Assembly: GCA_046050405.1 (NCBI GenBank)
Contig: JBJOPY010000207.1
Location: forward strand, 1 to 13,553
Direction of reading: 5' to 3'
DNA length: 13,553 bases
Source of the DNA: JADKCL01 sp046050405
GTDB taxonomy: Bacteria; Bacteroidota; Bacteroidia; J057; JADKCL01
The position numbers and the translations under genes are program-made. Positions within the stretch are counted from its first letter, which is position 1. Each line of letters opens with the position of its first letter. Below the pieces are notes generated by a model that had not been told where the DNA came from, did not search any database, and was given only the letters and a program-made list of their open reading frames with translations. Positions 5,991-13,373 of the stretch are shown here, piece after piece.

Positions 5991-8258
5991 ATGGCATTCG
6001 ATATTGAAATGATCAAGGCGTTGTACTCCCGCATGCCTTCCCGTGTGGAAGCCGCACGGAGACTCCTGGGACGGCCCTTGACCCTCACGGAAAAGGTACT
6101 CTATTCCCATCTTTACCATGGTGAACCCGCCACGGTATTCGGACGTGGCAAGAGCTATGTGGACTTCGCGCCCGACCGCGTGGCGATGCAAGATGCGACC
6201 GCCCAGATGGCGCTCCTGCAGTTCATGATGGCTGGCAGGAAGACGGCCGCCGTGCCATCGACTGTGCATTGCGACCATTTGATCCAAGCCAAGGACGGTG
6301 CTGCGGCGGATCTTGCCACCGCCATGACGACGAACAGCGAAGTCTTCGGTTTCCTGAGCGATGTTTCCAACAAGTACGGGATTGGCTTCTGGAAACCCGG
6401 CGCAGGCATCATCCACCAGGTGATCCTGGAAAACTATGCGTTTCCCGGCGGGATGATGATCGGCACGGACTCGCATACGGTGAATGCGGGCGGATTGGGG
6501 ATGATCGCCGTCGGGGTCGGCGGTGCCGATGCCGTGGATGTGATGGCGGGCATGGCATGGGAGCTGAAAATGCCGAAACTGATCGGCGTACGGCTCACAG
6601 GCAGGATGAGCGGCTGGACCTCCGGCAAGGATGTGATCCTGAAGGTGGCCGGCATCCTGACGGTCAAGGGGGGCACAGGGGCCGTGTTGGAATACTTCGG
6701 GCCCGGCGCCTCCACCATCTCCTGCACCGGCAAGGGCACGATCTGCAACATGGGGGCTGAAATCGGGGCGACGACATCGATCTTCGAATACGACGAAGCC
6801 ATGGCACGCTACCTTCGCAGCACGGGGCGCGCCGAGGTCGCCGAGCTTGCCGACAGCATCTCCGCCCACCTGAGAAGCGACCCCGAGGTGGATGCCGACC
6901 CCTCCAGGTATTATGACCAAGTCATCGAGATCAATCTCAGCGAACTCGAGCCGCATATCAATGGCCCCTTCACCCCTGACCTTGCATGGCCGATCAGCAA
7001 ATTTGCGACGGCAGCCAAGGAAAATGGCTGGCCGATGAAACTCGAGGTCGGACTCATCGGCTCCTGCACCAACTCCAGCTATGAGGACTTGACCCGTGCA
7101 GCCAGCGTCGCCGCACAGGCCAAGAAGAAAAACCTCAAGGCCAAAAGCGAATTCACCATCACCCCTGGCTCCGAACTGGTGCGCTACACGGCGGCGCGTG
7201 ACGGCATCCTGCAAGTCTTCGACGAGATCGGCGGCATCGTGATGTCCAACGCCTGCGGGCCCTGCATCGGCCAGTGGGCACGCCATACAGATGATCCCCG
7301 GAAAGCCAATTCGATCATCACGAGCTTCAACCGCAACTTCAAGGAGCGCAACGACGGCAACCCGAACACCCATGCCTTCGTCGCCAGCCCTGAGATCGTG
7401 ACGGCGATGGTGCTCGGCGGCAGCCTCGGCTTCAACCCGCTCGCAGACATGCTCACCACCGAAGACGGACGGCAAGTGAAGCTCGATGAGCCGATGGGCA
7501 TCGAGTTGCCCCCCAGGGGTTTCAATGCCGAGGATACCGGATTCCAGGCTCCGGCAGCGGACGGCTCCACCGTCACCGTCCATGTCGCCCCCGGCTCCAA
7601 GCGCCTCCAACTGCTGGAGCCCTTCCAGCCATGGGATGGCAATGACCTCAAGGGCCTCAAGCTCCTGATCAAAGCCAAGGGCAAGTGCACCACCGACCAT
7701 ATCTCCATGGCCGGCCCATGGCTGCGCTTCCGCGGCCACCTGGAAAACATCAGCGACAACCTCCTCATGGGTGCCATCAATGCCTTCAATGGCAAGGCCA
7801 ATTCCGTGAAGAATCCGCTGAGTGGCGAATACACGGAAACCCCCAAACTCGGCAAGATTTACCGCTCGGCAGGCGTGGGGAGCATCGTCGTCGGCGATGA
7901 GAACTATGGGGAAGGCAGTTCACGCGAGCATGCCGCCATGGAACCGAGGTATGTCGGCGCACGTGCCGTGGTCGTGAAGAGTTTCGCCCGCATCCACGAG
8001 ACGAACCTCAAAAAGCAAGGGATGCTGGCATTGACCTTCGCAGATACAGCCGACTATGATCTGATCCAAGAGGACGATACGTTCGACATTCTCGGACTGA
8101 CGACGTTCGCCCCGGGTGTTCCATTGACCCTGGTCGCACACCATGCCGACGGCACCTCGTCATCCATCGTCACCCATCATACCTTCAATGAAGGGCAGAT
8201 CGGCTGGTTCAAGGCTGGAAGTGCCCTGAATCTGATTCGCACCCAGCAGGGCCTGTGA
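5991..8258 (+). CDS. acnA: Aconitate hydratase, mitochondrial type
   Basis: This enzyme interconverts citrate and isocitrate through cis-aconitate in the TCA cycle, using a cytoplasmic [4Fe-4S] cluster. The 755 residues are full length for the mitochondrial-type (Aco2-like) branch found in Bacteroidota. Cluster ligands are C359 (GSCTNSS), C422 and C425 (SNACGPCIGQ). Active-site matches include D95-H96 (VHCDHLIQ), D160-S161-H162 (GTDSHT), R448 and R453 (SFNRNFKER), R581, and S643 with R645 (GEGSSREHA). The numbering is one above that of the pig enzyme at the cysteines and at S643. The swivel domain (about residue 555 onward, KGKCTTDHISMAGPWLRFRG) is intact. It stands alone with its own likely promoter and converges on the small minus-strand gene. 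No iron-responsive element was looked for beyond the leader, where nothing stands out. Confidence 0.97.
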   Translation: MAFDIEMIKALYSRMPSRVEAARRLLGRPLTLTEKVLYSHLYHGEPATVFGRGKSYVDFAPDRVAMQDATAQMALLQFMMAGRKTAAVPSTVHCDHLIQAKDGAAADLATAMTTNSEVFGFLSDVSNKYGIGFWKPGAGIIHQVILENYAFPGGMMIGTDSHTVNAGGLGMIAVGVGGADAVDVMAGMAWELKMPKLIGVRLTGRMSGWTSGKDVILKVAGILTVKGGTGAVLEYFGPGASTISCTGKGTICNMGAEIGATTSIFEYDEAMARYLRSTGRAEVAELADSISAHLRSDPEVDADPSRYYDQVIEINLSELEPHINGPFTPDLAWPISKFATAAKENGWPMKLEVGLIGSCTNSSYEDLTRAASVAAQAKKKNLKAKSEFTITPGSELVRYTAARDGILQVFDEIGGIVMSNACGPCIGQWARHTDDPRKANSIITSFNRNFKERNDGNPNTHAFVASPEIVTAMVLGGSLGFNPLADMLTTEDGRQVKLDEPMGIELPPRGFNAEDTGFQAPAADGSTVTVHVAPGSKRLQLLEPFQPWDGNDLKGLKLLIKAKGKCTTDHISMAGPWLRFRGHLENISDNLLMGAINAFNGKANSVKNPLSGEYTETPKLGKIYRSAGVGSIVVGDENYGEGSSREHAAMEPRYVGARAVVVKSFARIHETNLKKQGMLALTFADTADYDLIQEDDTFDILGLTTFAPGVPLTLVAHHADGTSSSIVTHHTFNEGQIGWFKAGSALNLIRTQQGL

Positions 8259-8282
8259 GTGTGGAGGCATCAGGGGAGGCCG

Positions 8283-8332
8283 GGCATGGAGCATTCCAGG
8301 GGGGCGCAGGCCTTCAGGGGATGCGCCATGCC
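8283..8332 (+). terminator. Hairpin in the convergent gap after acnA
   Basis: GGCGCA (8303-8308) pairs with TGCGCC (8322-8327) across a 13-nt loop. An outer arm, GGCAT (8283-8287), can pair with ATGCC (8328-8332), leaving a one-sided internal loop. It starts 25 nt after the acnA stop. No T-run follows, so intrinsic termination is uncertain; it may simply protect the 3' end. Confidence 0.3.
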
Positions 8333-8423
8333 TACCCTCGCCGCTGAGATTCCTCAGAATGCCACCCCGCGCTGCCAGGTGTTCCCCGGATCCCCTCCAG
8401 CGAGTTCACCATCCCTCCTGGAA

Positions 8424-8446
8424 TGGCCGCTGTCGCTGTCCGGCCA
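8424..8446 (-). terminator. Hairpin just after the stop of the small minus-strand gene
   Basis: TGGCCG (8424-8429) and CGGCCA (8441-8446) form a perfect 6-bp stem with an 11-nt loop. On the minus strand it begins 6 nt after the TAG stop (8453-8455). There is no T-tract on either strand. Its position fits an mRNA end structure, possibly shared with the acnA transcript. Confidence 0.35.
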
Positions 8447-8452
8447 CTGCAC

Positions 8453-8728
8453 CTACTTCTGCCGGACATGGATGGTGCAATGGATGTCCAGATTCCGGCC
8501 ATCCTCGTTGACATCGGCCATGTACTTGCGCAGCTCGGCAAGCGACTTGTTCAGTTGTTCCAAGCGTTTCTTGGAGTTCAGGGTGTCCCGACCCTCCCTT
8601 GCATAGTCGCTGAACAGCCGGCTGTCATGGAAGTTGATCTTGAAACGGAGCAGTTCCATCAGGAGGAGATTGGCATCCTCCGGGGTGAACACACCGTCAA
8701 TGAAGTCGATATCGAGTTCCTTTTCCAT
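8453..8728 (-). CDS. Conserved-looking small hypothetical protein (91 residues)
   Basis: The protein begins MEKELDIDFIDGVFTPEDA and continues with a predicted helical stretch (NLLLMELLRFKINFHDSRLF), a charged middle (SKKRLEQLNKSLAELRKYMAD) and a short C-terminal strand (RNLDIHCTIHVRQK). It is acidic and basic in alternation and has no signal peptide or membrane segment, so it is probably cytoplasmic. The longer frame reaching 8878 adds a Pro/Arg-rich, low-quality 50-residue stretch, so I take the internal ATG at 8728 as the start. I recall similar unnamed 85-95-residue proteins in Bacteroidota but cannot name a family or function. It converges on acnA with 194 nt between the stops. No good promoter was found upstream. 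Confidence 0.75.
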   Translation of the reverse strand: MEKELDIDFIDGVFTPEDANLLLMELLRFKINFHDSRLFSDYAREGRDTLNSKKRLEQLNKSLAELRKYMADVNEDGRNLDIHCTIHVRQK

Positions 8729-9300
8729 AAATGATGTATTGATGAGTCGAATGATTGGGAATGGGTTCCTCCACGACCGGCCAGTCCCCAAGCCTTGCCA
8801 CCGGGGAGGAGGGGGCTGGCATCCGGGAAGCTGGAGAACCCTGTCCCGGAGCTGGCCCAGGGCAGTCTTCACACCCACTGCAAGGGGGGCGCACGGCCTC
8901 GCCGCCAGGATGTCTCAGCGATGGCGTGTGCCGAAATGCCGCTGTCACGAGCAGTCCCAAAGAACGAGTGGATTTTGTTTTCATGCGCATTGGGCGACTG
9001 GAGCCGATCGGATTCCGTTCAACCGCCGAACCCCGGGAATAGTTTTGGCATCGTTCGAGGTTTGAATTCGCTTGCGGGCCGTGCTATGGATCCAAGTGCC
9101 ATCCATTGGCCGTCTCCATGAATCCTGACCACGCTGCGTGCGACCTTGGGCGTCGGATTCCGTTTGAGCCTTTTCTGCGGGAAATGCGGGAGATGGACGC
9201 CATCGAAACCGAATGGTTGGGCGGCATACGTCCCTAGGCGTCGGCGGTGGGGCGAAAGCGGGGGAAGGCTTGGTGAAATTTGTAGATATTTGCCACATCA
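8729..9300. other. Intergenic spacer between divergent genes (572 nt)
   Basis: Several overlapping frames of 95-143 codons exist on both strands (for example 8755-9042 plus and 8981-9301 minus). All are rich in Pro, Arg, Gly and Ser, mutually exclusive and without domain motifs, as expected for GC-rich noncoding DNA. A TAGTTTTG at 9040-9047 matches the -7 consensus, but no proper -33 box lies 19-21 nt upstream and it is 254 nt from the flippase start. Promoters for both flanking genes should lie here. Confidence 0.45.
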
Positions 9301-10854
9301 ATGGGTGTCATTCGGAAACTGGCTAGCCAGACTGCGATATATGGCCTGAGCTCGATCATCGGCAGGATAGCGGTATGGGGCTTGACCCCGCTCTTCACGG
9401 CGAAGATGGAGCGCGGAGAATACGGGGTCTTCAATGACCTCTATTCCTTTGTCACCTATTTCCTGGTCATCCTCACCTTCGGCATGGAGACGGCCTTTTT
9501 CAGGTTCTCCGATGGCGACAAGGCCAATCAGAAACCCTATGCGCAGGCGCTCATTTTTGTCACCGGGCTCGGCGTGCTTTTCCTGCTGGCAGGCAGTCTG
9601 GGAACCACTTCCTTCGGCAGACTGCTGGGGTATGCCGACCGCCCGAACCTCGTCCTCATGGTCTTATGGATCACCTTCTTCGACGTGGTCACCTCCCTGC
9701 CCATGGCCAAGCTCCGCTACGACGAACGTCCGATCGTATTCGCGACCCTCAGCCTTTTCAATATCTTCGTCACGATCGCGCTGAACCTGTTTTTCATCCT
9801 CGGACTCAGGCAAACCTCCGCCGAGTACGTCTTCCTGGCCAATCTCATCGCCTCCGCCATCAAGTTTGTCATGCTCGTGCTGGTCTCCTTGCCAGTCATG
9901 AAAATGCTGGAGGGGAAGGGCAGGGTGGCCAGCAAGTTCGCGGGCATCGAACTGCTGCCGGGAAAATGGGAGGTGGACCGGGAACTGATGCGCAGCATGG
10001 CGGGATTCGGATTGTACATCATGCTGGCGGGGCTTTTCGGGATGATCAATCAGAACAGCGATGTGAACTTCATCACGCGGCTATGGCCGGATACGCCCAC
10101 CCCTTACCGTGGCGACATGCTCGATGCGAAATCAATGGCGGGGGTCTTCTCCGCCAATAAGAAACTGGCGGTGTTCATCCTGCTGGTCACGCAGGCCTTC
10201 CGCTATGCTGCGGAGCCGTTTTTCTTCCGCCATGCCCGCCAGACCAATAGCCGGGTGGTCTTTGCACGGGTGTTCCATTATTTCATGCTGGCCTCGCTCG
10301 CGACCTTCCTCCTGATCAGCACCTTCGCCTATGAGTTTGTGTCCATCCGCATCCTGGGTTTCCAGCTGGTGGACCAGAAATACTGGAATGGCTTGGCAGT
10401 CGTGGCACCGCTGCTCTTCGGTGCCGTGATCTGGGGTGCCTACACGAACCTTACGATCTGGTACAAGCTCACGAAGCAGGTCCGCTTTGGGATTCTCTTC
10501 TCGGGTATCGGGGTGGTTTCCATCGTCCTGTTGTTCTGGCTCATGATTCCCCCCTGGGGATACATGGGGGCGGCTTATGCGATCATCCTCTGTTATTTGC
10601 TGCTGGCGGCCATGGTGTATTTTGCGGGGCAGAAGTATTATTTCATCCCTTACAAAATGGGGCGGATGCTGGTGCATACCTGCATTTACGTGGGTGCCTA
10701 TGCCATCGCTGCGCGATTCGGGCGGTCAGAGATTCTCAGCGGATTGTTTTTTCAGAAGTTGTTCATTTGCCTTGCGGCATTGGGGCTGAGTTATGCACTG
10801 GAGCGGTTTTGGCCGGTGGCCTGGGTGGAGCCGAAGAAGGTCGAGGGTGCATAG
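9301..10854 (+). CDS. Polysaccharide/oligosaccharide flippase-like membrane protein (Wzx/MurJ-type MOP superfamily)
   Basis: This 517-residue protein is strongly hydrophobic, with about 13-14 predicted membrane segments. These include YFLVILTFGMETAFFRF near residue 54, ALIFVTGLGVLFLLAG near 83, LVLMVLWITFFDVVTSL near 117 and GAAYAIILCYLLLAAM near 424. The N-terminus (GVIRKLASQTAIYGLSSIIG, then an L-P-F…GEYGVFNDLYS pattern) is typical of the polysaccharide biosynthesis/export branch of the MOP superfamily. These proteins flip lipid-linked sugars from the cytoplasmic to the outer leaflet of the inner membrane. The substrate cannot be told: no glycosyltransferases flank it, which argues against a capsule cluster and for a general envelope role. 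It is followed after 305 nt by a lipid kinase gene on the same strand. The start at 9301 is the first ATG of the open frame. Confidence 0.85.
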   Translation: MGVIRKLASQTAIYGLSSIIGRIAVWGLTPLFTAKMERGEYGVFNDLYSFVTYFLVILTFGMETAFFRFSDGDKANQKPYAQALIFVTGLGVLFLLAGSLGTTSFGRLLGYADRPNLVLMVLWITFFDVVTSLPMAKLRYDERPIVFATLSLFNIFVTIALNLFFILGLRQTSAEYVFLANLIASAIKFVMLVLVSLPVMKMLEGKGRVASKFAGIELLPGKWEVDRELMRSMAGFGLYIMLAGLFGMINQNSDVNFITRLWPDTPTPYRGDMLDAKSMAGVFSANKKLAVFILLVTQAFRYAAEPFFFRHARQTNSRVVFARVFHYFMLASLATFLLISTFAYEFVSIRILGFQLVDQKYWNGLAVVAPLLFGAVIWGAYTNLTIWYKLTKQVRFGILFSGIGVVSIVLLFWLMIPPWGYMGAAYAIILCYLLLAAMVYFAGQKYYFIPYKMGRMLVHTCIYVGAYAIAARFGRSEILSGLFFQKLFICLAALGLSYALERFWPVAWVEPKKVEGA

Positions 10855-11159
10855 CCGGAACCCATGGCATTAGGTTGCAAGGCATGCTTGCGACAGCCTC
10901 CGGATCCGTGCCAGGAACAGATTCCCGTCTCGGCATTTCCATCCCTACGCCGATGGCTCGCCAGGAGCCAGTCCTTGGCGGGGACGCCGGTGTATTATTT
11001 CTCTGTGGGAATGATGCTTTTCGCGGGAGACGGGCCTTTCGGCAATCGTCGTCCTCTGTGAGAGGACTGGGGATGCCGTTCCGGGGTTGGGGTTTCGGGA
11101 GGTGGCGTGCGGTTATTCTGTACTTCCCTTTTTTTCGGCGGGTTCCGTATCTTTCCGCC
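10855..11159 (+). other. Spacer between flippase and lipid kinase genes (305 nt)
   Basis: The frame of the lipid kinase is open through this whole spacer and into the end of the flippase gene, but the upstream part translates to Gly/Arg/Ser-rich sequence unlike any domain, so I treat it as noncoding. Two perfect short hairpins are present. GCAAG/CTTGC with a 5-nt loop at 10877-10891, 23 nt after the flippase stop, has no T-tract. The stronger hairpin at 11051-11067 is listed separately. Confidence 0.5.
11051..11067 (+). promoter_or_regulatory. Perfect 7-bp hairpin upstream of the lipid kinase gene
   Basis: GTCCTCT (11051-11057) and AGAGGAC (11061-11067) pair perfectly around a GTG loop. It lies 93 nt before the chosen start codon. 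There is no T-run after it, so it may be a weak terminator for the flippase transcript or a leader structure. A role is inference. Confidence 0.3.
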
Positions 11160-11534
11160 ATGGGAGACGAGCATTATTTTCAACGGCGGGTGCGGAGCTT
11201 TGGGTATGCCTTGCAGGGCATTGCGACATTGTTCCGGTCACAGGCCCATGCCAAGGTTCATCTGGCGGCCACGGTCGTCGTGGTGGGTTTGGGGTTTCTG
11301 CTGGAGGTCAGCCCGGGGGAATGGGTGGCCCTGGTGCTCTCGATCACATTGGTCTGGGTGGCGGAGGGGTTCAACACGGCCCTTGAGTTCGTGGTGGATC
11401 TCGCCTCGCCTGAACGGCATGCTCTGGCTGGAAAGGCCAAGGACGTGGCGGCCGGTTCGGTGCTTCTGGCATCGATCGGTACGGTCGTGGTGGCCATGCT
11501 GGTGTTTGTGCCTCGGATCTGGCATTTGTTTTGA
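11160..11534 (+). CDS. dgkA: Diacylglycerol kinase/undecaprenol kinase family protein
   Basis: From the ATG at 11160 the product has 124 residues, the usual size of this small trimeric inner-membrane kinase (E. coli DgkA is about 122). The family phosphorylates diacylglycerol or, in many bacteria, undecaprenol, using ATP. The catalytic signature is intact: E69, N72 and E76 in WVAEGFNTALEFVVDL and D95 in GKAKDVAAGS, with numbering equal to that of E. coli. Three membrane segments are visible (about residues 34-49, 55-70 and 98-118), after an amphipathic N-terminus that includes FRSQAHAKVH. An in-frame extension to 10767 exists, but it overlaps the flippase gene and has no family similarity, so the short start is preferred; M103 of that frame (MPFRGW…) remains an alternative. 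Lipid specificity (DAG or undecaprenol) cannot be read from the sequence. Confidence 0.92.
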   Translation: MGDEHYFQRRVRSFGYALQGIATLFRSQAHAKVHLAATVVVVGLGFLLEVSPGEWVALVLSITLVWVAEGFNTALEFVVDLASPERHALAGKAKDVAAGSVLLASIGTVVVAMLVFVPRIWHLF

Positions 11535-11592
11535 AGGATGATGGCGGGGGTGGTTGCGGGGATTCATGGTTAGGTTGTTGATGGGGTCACTC

Positions 11593-12951
11593 ATGTTGGA
11601 ACAGGATACGATCGCCGCCATTACGACCCCGCAGGGGGTTGGGGCGATTGGAATGATTCGTCTTTCGGGGGTTCGGGCAGTGGCGATCGCGGATGCGGTT
11701 TTCAGCAAGGATATCGCCCGGGCAAAGGGGTATTCGATCCATTACGGGCAGTTCCTCCAGGATGGGAAGCCACTGGATGAAGTCTTGGTGTCGGTGTTTC
11801 GCGCACCCCGGTCGTTTACCCGGGAGGACGTGGTCGAGATTTCGTTTCACGGGAGCCCCTTCATCCTTCGCGAAGCCTTGGATCTCCTCATGCAGCAGGG
11901 TGCCCGCCTTGCCCATCCCGGGGAGTTCACACAGCGCGCTTACCTGAACGGTGCCATGGATCTGGCACAGGCAGAGGCGGTCGCCGACCTCATCGCCAGC
12001 ACGAATGCCCAGTCCCATGCCTTGGCCATGGACCAGTTGCGCGGGGGAATCTCCCGGGAACTGCAAGGCTTGCGGTCTCGGTTGCTGGATTTCACGTCGT
12101 TGCTGGAGCTGGAGCTCGACTTTGCAGAAGAGGACGTGGAGTTTGCGGATCGCGTGCAGTTGGACCGTTTGCTGGGGGAAATGCTGGATCGGATCGCCCA
12201 GCTCATCCGCAGCTTCAGCTTCGGCAATGCCATCAAGGAAGGTGTCCCGACCACGATCGTCGGGAAGCCCAATGCGGGCAAGTCCACCCTGCTCAACCAG
12301 CTGCTCCAGGACAACCGCGCCATCGTCAGCGCGGTCGCAGGCACCACCCGTGACATGATCGAGGAGCGGCTCGTGATCGGGGGCATTGAGTTTCGCATCC
12401 AGGACACCGCCGGCATCCGTGAAGCCGTGGATGCGATCGAAGCCGAGGGGGTGCAGCGGAGCATTGGCCTGGCACAGAAGGCGAGCCTGGTGATTTATCT
12501 CTTCGATCCTTCGCAGGAGTCTGGACAGGAGGTGGAGGCTGCCATCGCGCAGCTTGCCCTGCCTGCGGCCACGCGCATCCTCCGCATCGCCAACAAATCC
12601 GACCTGCCGTCCCATTCCGCCCCTTCCTCCGCTGACATCAGCATCTCTGCCATGGCGGGCCATCATATCGATGCGCTGAAGCAGGCCATGGTGGCCTCCA
12701 TCCACAGCTATTGGGAGGGCAGTCTCCAGGCTGAATCCACCGTGGTCTCGAATGCACGGCATGCCTTTGCGCTCCGCAAGACGTACGAGTCCTTGCAGTC
12801 TGCCCGCGAAGCCCTGCTGGCCGGGATCAGCAGTGACCTGGTGGCGATTGACATCCGGGCTGCCCTGTACCAGCTAGGTTCCATCACTGGCGAGGTTTCG
12901 ACGGAGGAGGTACTGGGGAATATCTTTGGGAAGTTTTGCATTGGGAAGTAA
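11593..12951 (+). CDS. mnmE: tRNA uridine-5-carboxymethylaminomethyl modification GTPase MnmE
   Basis: With MnmG this GTPase makes the cmnm5 (or nm5) modification of the wobble uridine in certain tRNAs in the cytoplasm. The 452-residue product has the N-terminal tetrahydrofolate-binding dimerisation domain (MLEQDTIAAITTPQGVGAIG, then HGSPFILREAL, HPGEFTQRAYLNGAMDLAQAE). A helical region follows, with an inserted Ras-like G domain: GKPNAGKST (224-232), GTTRD (250-254), DTAG (271-274) and NKSD (334-337). The protein ends in the catalytic FCIGK with C449. The ATG at 11593 fits the usual family start (M-x-x-DTI-A); ATGs at 11554, 11566 and 11581 in the same frame would only add a nonconserved tail. 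It starts 58 nt after dgkA, so co-transcription is possible. Confidence 0.96.
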   Translation: MLEQDTIAAITTPQGVGAIGMIRLSGVRAVAIADAVFSKDIARAKGYSIHYGQFLQDGKPLDEVLVSVFRAPRSFTREDVVEISFHGSPFILREALDLLMQQGARLAHPGEFTQRAYLNGAMDLAQAEAVADLIASTNAQSHALAMDQLRGGISRELQGLRSRLLDFTSLLELELDFAEEDVEFADRVQLDRLLGEMLDRIAQLIRSFSFGNAIKEGVPTTIVGKPNAGKSTLLNQLLQDNRAIVSAVAGTTRDMIEERLVIGGIEFRIQDTAGIREAVDAIEAEGVQRSIGLAQKASLVIYLFDPSQESGQEVEAAIAQLALPAATRILRIANKSDLPSHSAPSSADISISAMAGHHIDALKQAMVASIHSYWEGSLQAESTVVSNARHAFALRKTYESLQSAREALLAGISSDLVAIDIRAALYQLGSITGEVSTEEVLGNIFGKFCIGK

Positions 12952-12956
12952 AAGCT

Positions 12957-13003
12957 GATGAACAACCAGAAATCAAGCTTCATCGGTTTCGATGGGATCC
13001 CAT
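12957..13003 (+). terminator. Cluster of inverted repeats after mnmE
   Basis: Just after the mnmE stop, GATGAA (12957-12962) can pair with TTCATC (12979-12984). As an alternative, CATCG (12981-12985) can pair with CGATG (12990-12994) across a GTTT loop. The second stem runs into a perfect 12-bp palindrome, ATGGGATCCCAT (12992-13003). No T-tract follows. This is a possible 3' end structure or, for the palindrome, a protein site. Confidence 0.3.
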
Positions 13004-13373
13004 GGCATACTTTCGGCTTGACTTGAAAAGTATTCCGAACATTTCTCATTTCCAAAGATGGTTCTCCGTCCTCAAATCCTTAAGGAACCTAGCAATCCTC
13101 TCCCGATCATAGGGACAATGATCAACCCAGTAAGTGGCCAGGTACCGAAGGGGTGCTGTCTTTTCAGCATCCCGGTAACCAACCCTCGGTTCTTCCATCT
13201 CTGAAGGACTTGGTTTTGGCAAGGGACATTCATTGTGATGCTCCCTTCTTTCCAGAAAGCGTTTGCTTGGCTACTGGCGGAAAAAACGGATGCAAATGGA
13301 CAACCTAATCAGCCTACAAAGCACTCGCTGGGCGAATCGTGACGCCTAACCGGGACATTGAAAGCCACTCAGA
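13004..13373. other. AT-richer spacer after mnmE, no secure gene
   Basis: Apart from the doubtful minus-strand frame at 13046-13198 and a 34-codon plus-strand frame at 13238-13342 (MLPSFQKAFAWLLAEKTDAN…), nothing is recognisable. No tRNA or mobile-element end was seen. Confidence 0.45.
13046..13198 (-). CDS. Possible small protein or 3' remnant (50 residues), doubtful
   Basis: On the minus strand, ATG at 13196-13198 opens 50 codons ending in TGA (13046-13048). The product begins MEEPRVGYRDAEKTAPLRYL, then ATYWVDHCPYDRERIARFLK, then DLRTENHLWK. The frame extends upstream without ATG to a TAG at 13271-13273 (KRFLERREHHNECP…). The composition looks protein-like (a YWVDHCPYD core followed by an amphipathic RERIARFLKDLR helix). 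However, the opposite strand also has a plausible 34-codon frame here (13238-13342), so chance cannot be excluded. It may be a truncated gene end. No family was recognised. Confidence 0.25.
   Translation of the reverse strand: MEEPRVGYRDAEKTAPLRYLATYWVDHCPYDRERIARFLKDLRTENHLWK

Noticed and set aside
5982..7739. A 585-codon minus-strand open frame opposite acnA
   Set aside because: It lies entirely against a gene with every active-site motif intact. The translation is His/Gly/Ala/Asp-rich without domains, a known effect of GC-rich codon use on the antisense frame.
8729..8878. N-terminal extension of the small minus-strand gene to 8878
   Set aside because: The extra 50 residues are Pro/Arg/Trp-rich and unlike the rest; the internal ATG at 8728 begins the protein-like part.
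9040..9047. TAGTTTTG as a promoter -7 box for the flippase gene
   Set aside because: There is no TTTG or TTG 19-21 nt upstream, it is 254 nt from the start codon, and such an 8-mer pattern is expected several times by chance in this window.
10767..11159. 131-residue N-terminal extension of the lipid kinase
   Set aside because: It overlaps the flippase gene by 88 nt, is Gly/Arg-rich without domains, and would double the size of a family that is about 120 residues.
11587..12762. A 391-codon minus-strand open frame opposite mnmE
   Set aside because: It is antisense to a complete, well-conserved gene, and its His/Arg-rich translation has no motifs.
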